From Bordetella parapertussis (GTDB taxonomy: Bacteria; Pseudomonadota; Gammaproteobacteria; Burkholderiales; SG8-39), in contig CAMDRY010000086.1 in the NCBI GenBank assembly GCA_945906975.1, positions 1 to 9,587 on the forward strand: DNA of 9,587 nucleotides, written 5' to 3'. Made by a program: the position numbers and the translations under genes. The notes under the pieces were generated by a model. That model did no database searches. It saw only the letters and a program-made list of their open reading frames with translations, and was not told where the DNA came from. Below are positions 5,957 to 9,587 of the stretch, piece by piece (the first letter of the stretch is position 1; each line of letters opens with the position of its first letter).

Positions 5957-5981
5957 CGCGGCGCAACAATCGGCGTATTAC
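5953..5981 (+). promoter_or_regulatory. Possible weak sigma-70 promoter before the eRF1-like gene
   Basis: CTGACG (5953-5958) and TATTAC (5976-5981) each match four of six bases of the -35 and -10 consensus and are 17 bases apart. The -35 overlaps the end of the DksA-like gene, and the expected start of transcription would be about 22 bases before the ATG at 6011. Such matches occur by chance, so this is tentative. Confidence 0.2.
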
Positions 5982-6010
5982 TCAATCAACCACCCGACGA
6001 AAGACACCCT

Positions 6011-6421
6011 ATGGCTTATCTACACGCGGTAATCTGGCTCGATCACAAACGTGCGCAGGTGATTTCATTCGGGCGCGACAGCAGCGAATCGGCCACGGTG
6101 CAGCACGATGGCGGGGAGCGCCACCTGCACCATCGCCGCGGGTCTATCGGCAGCGGACATGCCGCCGAGGATCCGAAGTACTACGAAAAAATCCTTGTCG
6201 CCGTTGGTGATGCGCAGGAGTTGCTGGTCACGGGCCCCGCCAACGCCAAGCTCGAATTCGTCAAGCACATCCACAAGCGCCATCCGGTGCTGGTCGAGCG
6301 CTTGGTCGGGGTTGAAACGCTGGATCATCCCAGTGAGGGGGAGTTACTCAAGTTTGCACGCGCTTACTTTCTCGCCGCCGATGCGATGCTGCCGGGCGGA
6401 GGACAGAACTTGTCGCGTTGA
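6011..6421 (+). CDS. Small eRF1/Pelota-like 'translational machinery' protein
   Basis: A 136-residue protein matching, from memory of the family, the proteobacterial proteins annotated 'translational machinery protein', which resemble a domain of archaeal/eukaryotic release factor eRF1 and Pelota. Diagnostic segments are HAVIWLDHKRAQVISF (5-20), HHRRGSIGSGHAAEDPKYYE (40-59), LLVTGPANAKLEFVKHIHKR (71-90), and VGVETLDHPSEGELLKFARAYF (99-120). The alternating strand-helix pattern fits an L7Ae/eRF1 domain-3-like fold. No catalytic GGQ peptidyl-hydrolase motif is present, so it should not release peptides itself; ribosome association or stress response is speculation. The start ATG has only a weak purine stretch (GACGAAAGA) upstream. 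It lies 54 bases after the DksA-like gene in the same direction and may be co-transcribed with it. Confidence 0.75.
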   Translation: MAYLHAVIWLDHKRAQVISFGRDSSESATVQHDGGERHLHHRRGSIGSGHAAEDPKYYEKILVAVGDAQELLVTGPANAKLEFVKHIHKRHPVLVERLVGVETLDHPSEGELLKFARAYFLAADAMLPGGGQNLSR

Positions 6422-6777
6422 GCGCGGCAGGGTGGCCTGTCCGGTAGCGGCGAATTTTTCATGTCGCTTATTAGAGCAACAGGCACGAGGTCCTCGCCTT
6501 GCGTCTGATGCATGAACATCTTGGCCTGCTGCCGGCCGCGAAACGCCCCAGTACCCGTGCCGCTGCCTGATGTGGTTTCGCCGTCCGGATGAGCTGGCGT
6601 CCTTCTCGCGCTTTTATGGCATAGCGCAAACCCCCGAAATCCTGCGGCGTGAGCCTGCCATTACACGCAACAAGCGCCAGGGGTTCAGTTCAGTCGGCTG
6701 TTCGCTGCGGCGGCGGGCCGATCCGGCTCCTTGCATGCGGGTGACAATGCTAAGCTTCGCGTACCACCGCGCGGGGC

Positions 6778-6806
6778 GCATTGCCTGCATTGTGCGCATT
6801 GCATTG
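6778..6806. repeat. Phased GCATTG repeat upstream of the Rieske gene
   Basis: GCATTG occurs at 6778, 6787 and 6796, exactly nine bases apart, and again overlapping at 6801. The cluster ends 26 bases before the Rieske start codon. It could be a set of regulator sites or a slippage product; the copies are short. Confidence 0.4.
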
Positions 6807-6819
6807 CGGGTAAAGAACC

Positions 6820-6824
6820 AGGAG
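6820..6824 (+). promoter_or_regulatory. Ribosome binding site fixing the Rieske oxygenase start
   Basis: AGGAG lies eight bases before ATG 6833 (a second ATG follows at 6836). The frame is open further upstream to 6731, but that extension has no such site and is unlike the family, so 6833 is chosen. Confidence 0.75.
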
Positions 6825-6832
6825 AGCGCATC

Positions 6833-8164
6833 ATGATGAGTCCCGGGCAGAATGACCTCGTGACCCGTGTCGGGCCGGATCAGCCGGCCGGGCAGTTACT
6901 GCGCCACTATTGGCAGCCGGCGGCCCTGCTGGATGAATTCGCCGCCGAGGAGCGCCCGGTCAAGGCGGTGCGCTTGCTGGGCCAGGACTTCGTGCTGTTC
7001 CGTGACGAGGCCGGCCGCTATGGCATGCTTGATCGCGATTGCCCGCACCGCGGCGCCGACCTGTCCTACGGTCGCAACGAAAATGGCGGCCTGCGTTGCC
7101 TTTTTCACGGCTGGCTGTTCGATGTCAAGGGCAAGTGCCTGGAGACGCCGGCTGAACCGGCCGGTAGCAAGCTGTGTGAGCGTGTTTCACAGCGTGCCTA
7201 TGCGGTGGTGGCCAAGGCGGGCATCTTGTGGGCTTATCTTGGCGCGGGCGAGCCGCCGGCCTTTCCCGACTTCGACTGCTTTGTCGCACCGGACAGCCAC
7301 GTCTTCGCCTTCAAGGGCCTGTGGGAATGCAACTGGCTGCAGGCGCTGGAGGTGGGCATCGATCCGGCGCATGCGTCCTTCCTGCACGTCTACTACGAAG
7401 ACGAGGATCCGGGCGACAGCTACGGCCGCCAGTTCAGGAGCGCCTCCAGCGATACTGCAATCCCCATGACCAAGGTGCTGCGCGAATACAATCAGCCGGA
7501 AATCCGCATCGAAAAAGCCGATTGGGGCCAGCGCCTGATCACCCTGCGCAAGATCGACGGGGAAAAGACCCATGTGCGCGTCACCAACACCCTTTTTCCG
7601 CAGGCCTTTCTCATCCCGATGTCCGATGAGATCACCATCTCGCAATGGCACGTGCCGGTGGACGACACCAATACCTACTGGTTCACCATGTTCACCAGTT
7701 TTGGCAAGCCCATAGACAAAAAACATTTTCGCGACATGCGCCTCAAGACTTATCCGGCGCCCGATTACCGGCCGATTTTCAACCGCAGCAACCGTTACGG
7801 CTACAACGCCCAAGAGCAAAAGACCCAGACCTATACGGGCATGGGCATGGACATCAACATCCACGATCAATGGGCCTGCGAGACGCAGGGTCCGATCCAG
7901 GACCGCACGCGCGAGCACCTTGGCACCAGCGACCGTGGCATCATCGCCTACCGGCGCATGCTGCTCGATGCGATAGCCGCAGTGCAAAAGGGCGAGCGTC
8001 CGCTGATGTGTCTTGATGCCGCTGCGGCGCGCACGCTGCACGGACCAGACACGGTGGACGGCGTCGGGCCGACGCAAGACTGGGAGGCCTACTGGAAGGG
8101 CCTCGCCGAGCGCCGGCGCGCCAATGCGCCGTGGGCCGCGCCCAAGGCACCCAAGGCGGCCTGA
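6833..8164 (+). CDS. Rieske non-haem iron aromatic-ring-hydroxylating oxygenase, alpha subunit (phthalate dioxygenase/VanA-like)
   Basis: A 443-residue terminal oxygenase of the alpha-only Rieske class (phthalate 4,5-dioxygenase and O- or N-demethylase relatives), which hydroxylates or dealkylates substrates using O2 and two electrons from a separate reductase. The N-terminal Rieske domain binds [2Fe-2S] through CPH (Cys70, His72) and CLFH (Cys89, His92). In the catalytic domain, GIDPAHASFLH gives the bridging Asp177 and iron ligands His180 and His185; the third ligand is Asp357 in GPIQDRTREHLGTSD, a segment typical of the phthalate dioxygenase group. The protein appears complete and cytoplasmic. 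No reductase or ferredoxin is seen nearby. It is followed after 26 bases by a glutamine-synthetase-like gene, a pairing that suggests an amine or amide substrate. The substrate itself cannot be told from sequence. Confidence 0.92.
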   Translation: MMSPGQNDLVTRVGPDQPAGQLLRHYWQPAALLDEFAAEERPVKAVRLLGQDFVLFRDEAGRYGMLDRDCPHRGADLSYGRNENGGLRCLFHGWLFDVKGKCLETPAEPAGSKLCERVSQRAYAVVAKAGILWAYLGAGEPPAFPDFDCFVAPDSHVFAFKGLWECNWLQALEVGIDPAHASFLHVYYEDEDPGDSYGRQFRSASSDTAIPMTKVLREYNQPEIRIEKADWGQRLITLRKIDGEKTHVRVTNTLFPQAFLIPMSDEITISQWHVPVDDTNTYWFTMFTSFGKPIDKKHFRDMRLKTYPAPDYRPIFNRSNRYGYNAQEQKTQTYTGMGMDINIHDQWACETQGPIQDRTREHLGTSDRGIIAYRRMLLDAIAAVQKGERPLMCLDAAAARTLHGPDTVDGVGPTQDWEAYWKGLAERRRANAPWAAPKAPKAA

Positions 8165-8190
8165 GTGGCCGGGCGCGAAGAAAACCTGTT

Positions 8191-9587
8191 ATGAGCTTTA
8201 TCGAACAGCACGGCCTGTGGACCGACGCGCAAGCGCGGGGCGCGCGCGAGGTGCTGGCGCGTATCGACCAGGACGGCATCGAGACCGTGCGGTTTGTTTT
8301 CGCCGACCAGCACGGCATTCCGCACGGCAAGGCGCTGGTTGGCGGCGCGGCTGTGGCGGCGATGCGCGAAGGCGTGCGACTGGTGGGAACCATCCTGCTC
8401 AAGGACACCTCCGGCCGCACGGCGTGGCCGGTTTTTGGCGGCAGCGCGCCCTTCGGCGGGCGTGATTTTCACAGCGCCTCCGACGTTGTGCTGGTGCCCG
8501 ACCCGGCGACCTTTTGCCTGCTGCCCTGGGTGGAAAAAACCGCGTGGATGCAGTGCAACGCCTTTTTCCCGGACGGCCGTCCGGTGCCATACGACACGCG
8601 CGCCGTATGCACGCGCGCGCTCGACCGCCTGGCTCAATCCGGTTTCGAATACGTCGCCGGCCTGGAAGTCGAGTTCTACGTTTTTCGTGTCGACAATCCG
8701 CGTCTTGCCAGCGCCGACGCGGGCTGGCCGGCACCGCCGCCCGAGGTCAGCCTGTTGCACAGTAAGGCCAGCCTGTTGCACGGGGGCTTCCAGGTGCTGG
8801 CCGAGCAGCGCTACGACCAGATCGAACCGGTGCTGTCCGAATTGCAGCGTGTGGTGCTGGCGATGGGCATGCCACTGCGCTCGGTCGAGGTGGAACTGGG
8901 GCCAAGCCAGTGCGAGTTTGTGTTTGCGCCGATGTCCGGACTCACGCCGGCCGACACCATGGTGTTGTTCCGCAGCGCCGCCAAGCAGGTGATGCGCCGC
9001 CTGGGCTGCCATGTCACCTTCATGTGCCGGCCGAAAATTCCGGAGGTCATGTCCTCGGGCTGGCATTTGCACCAGTCTCTGCGCGACCCGGCGAGCGGGC
9101 GCAACCTGTTCATTCCCGATGGCGCGGCAAAGGCGCCCACAGACATCGGCCATTACCTGTCCGGGCTGGGCGGCCATTTTGTCGGCGGCCTGCTCGCGCA
9201 TGCGGCGGGCGCGGCGGCCTTCACCACCCCGACCATCAACGGCTATCGCCGCTACCGGCCCAACTCACTCGCGCCCGATCGCGCCATCTGGGGTTGTGAT
9301 AACCGAGGTGCCATGCTGCGCGTCATGGGCGCAGCCGGTGACCCCGCCTCGCGTGTCGAGAACCGCGTGGGCGAGCCGGCGGCCAATCCTTATCTGTACA
9401 TGGCCGCGCAGATTTTTTCCGGTCTCGATGGCATCGCCAACCGGCGTGATCCCGGGCCCTCCGCCGACACGCCCTACGAGACCGTGGCGTCGGCCCTTCC
9501 GGCCAATCTGCCCGATGCGCTCGCGGCGCTGCAGGCGAGCGCCTGCATGCGCGAGGGCTTTGGCGCCGATTTTGTCGATTACTTTAT
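8191..9587 (+). CDS. Glutamine-synthetase-family ligase (probable gamma-glutamyl-amine synthetase), incomplete at right edge
   Basis: Reads open from ATG 8191 for 465 codons to the window edge, close to full length for the family. The beta-grasp domain is seen in VRFVFADQHGIPHGKAL (33-49). Catalytic elements include GLEVEFYVF with Glu159 and Glu161, SVEVELGPSQCEF (Glu235, Glu242), GWHLHQSL (His292), NGYRRYRPNS (350-359) and WGCDNR (367-372) for ATP/glutamate-binding arginines, and RVENRVGEPAANPYL (388-402). All active-site motifs are present, so it should be an active ATP-dependent ligase. The divergence, and the lack of the usual adenylylation-site context up to the edge, point to a GS-like enzyme acting on amines (as PuuA, IpuC, GmaS or TdnQ/AtdA1 do) rather than housekeeping GlnA. 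The start has only a weak site (GAAGAAAA). A 7-residue tandem duplication lies at about 187-200. It probably shares an operon with the Rieske gene. Confidence 0.88.
   Translation, partial: MSFIEQHGLWTDAQARGAREVLARIDQDGIETVRFVFADQHGIPHGKALVGGAAVAAMREGVRLVGTILLKDTSGRTAWPVFGGSAPFGGRDFHSASDVVLVPDPATFCLLPWVEKTAWMQCNAFFPDGRPVPYDTRAVCTRALDRLAQSGFEYVAGLEVEFYVFRVDNPRLASADAGWPAPPPEVSLLHSKASLLHGGFQVLAEQRYDQIEPVLSELQRVVLAMGMPLRSVEVELGPSQCEFVFAPMSGLTPADTMVLFRSAAKQVMRRLGCHVTFMCRPKIPEVMSSGWHLHQSLRDPASGRNLFIPDGAAKAPTDIGHYLSGLGGHFVGGLLAHAAGAAAFTTPTINGYRRYRPNSLAPDRAIWGCDNRGAMLRVMGAAGDPASRVENRVGEPAANPYLYMAAQIFSGLDGIANRRDPGPSADTPYETVASALPANLPDALAALQASACMREGFGADFVDYF
8744..8785 (+). repeat. In-frame 21-bp tandem duplication inside the GS-like gene
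   Basis: The 13-base string CAGCCTGTTGCAC occurs at 8748-8760 and 8769-8781, exactly 21 bases apart; extending left by four bases keeps 16 of 17 identical. In protein this gives SLLH-SKA-SLLH (residues 187-197). Relatives as I remember them have a single SLLH-type segment before the GGFQ region, so one copy looks like an insertion. Confidence 0.7.

Larger units (their letters stand above)
6422..6832. other. 411-base gap without a convincing gene
   Basis: Open frames here are short and resemble no family I know: for example one beginning at 6508 gives 20 residues, and one at 6570 gives up to 88 residues with no ribosome binding site and overlaps the next gene start. A weak hairpin GGCAGG (6426-6431) / CCTGTC (6436-6441) follows the upstream stop, but the T-run at 6455-6459 is too distant for a typical terminator. 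I see no clear promoter, although the promoter of the Rieske/GS operon is expected here. Near the right end lies a GCATTG repeat (6778-6806). The stretch may hold a regulatory region or decayed coding sequence. Confidence 0.5.

Noticed and set aside
6426..6459. Possible terminator after the eRF1-like gene
   Set aside because: The six-pair stem includes a G-U wobble and the T-run begins 14 bases beyond it, too far for a rho-independent terminator.
6570..6836. An 88-codon plus-strand frame in the gap before the Rieske gene
   Set aside because: It has no ribosome binding site, no recognisable motif, and it runs into the Rieske start codon in another frame. Kept only as part of the unexplained gap.
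7187..8077. A 296-codon minus-strand frame opposite the Rieske gene
   Set aside because: The plus strand has complete Rieske and iron-ligand motifs; this frame has no start signal and no family likeness.
8089..9201. A 370-codon minus-strand frame opposite the GS-like gene
   Set aside because: The plus strand reads open from 8191 to the edge with all GS catalytic motifs; the antisense frame shows none.

Overview
The window is GC-rich, gene-dense proteobacterial chromosome. The gene families (NfeD plus QmcA-like stomatin, a DksA-type zinc-finger protein, the small 'translational machinery' eRF1-like protein, a two-subunit isoquinoline-oxidoreductase-type enzyme, and a Rieske oxygenase beside a glutamine-synthetase-like ligase) suggest a betaproteobacterium. 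That placement is an inference from family content and base composition; there is no rRNA or other marker gene here. I see no tRNA, rRNA, CRISPR array, insertion sequence or prophage gene.

Layout. Bases 1-60 are the tail of a gene entering from the left, followed by three consecutive hairpins (101-176). On the minus strand lie a two-CBS-domain protein (196-624) and, behind a strong terminator (821-858), a two-gene operon for a molybdenum hydroxylase: a [2Fe-2S] small subunit (3133-3585) and a Tat-exported molybdopterin subunit (876-3122). The intergenic region 3586-3842, which carries a long imperfect inverted repeat, separates this operon from plus-strand genes. These are nfeD (3843-4271) and a QmcA/stomatin-like membrane protein (best start 4355), then a DksA/TraR-like protein (5459-5956) whose Shine-Dalgarno lies inside a strong hairpin, and an eRF1/Pelota-like small protein (6011-6421). 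A 411-base stretch without a convincing gene follows. The right end holds a Rieske non-haem iron oxygenase alpha subunit (6833-8164) and, 26 bases on, a glutamine-synthetase-like ligase (8191 to the window edge, incomplete).

How the genes may work together. The molybdenum hydroxylase subunits form one enzyme: electrons pass from the Mo site through two [2Fe-2S] clusters to an acceptor not encoded here. NfeD and the stomatin homologue are a known membrane pair. The Rieske oxygenase and GS-like ligase form the most interesting unit. By analogy with aniline and alkylamine degradation, the ligase could gamma-glutamylate an amine that the oxygenase then oxidises; substrate and redox partner are not visible. 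The features most worth a second look are this pair, a 21-bp in-frame tandem duplication in the ligase, a nine-base codon-triad repeat encoding a polar tail on the DksA-like protein, and the hairpin over that gene's ribosome binding site.
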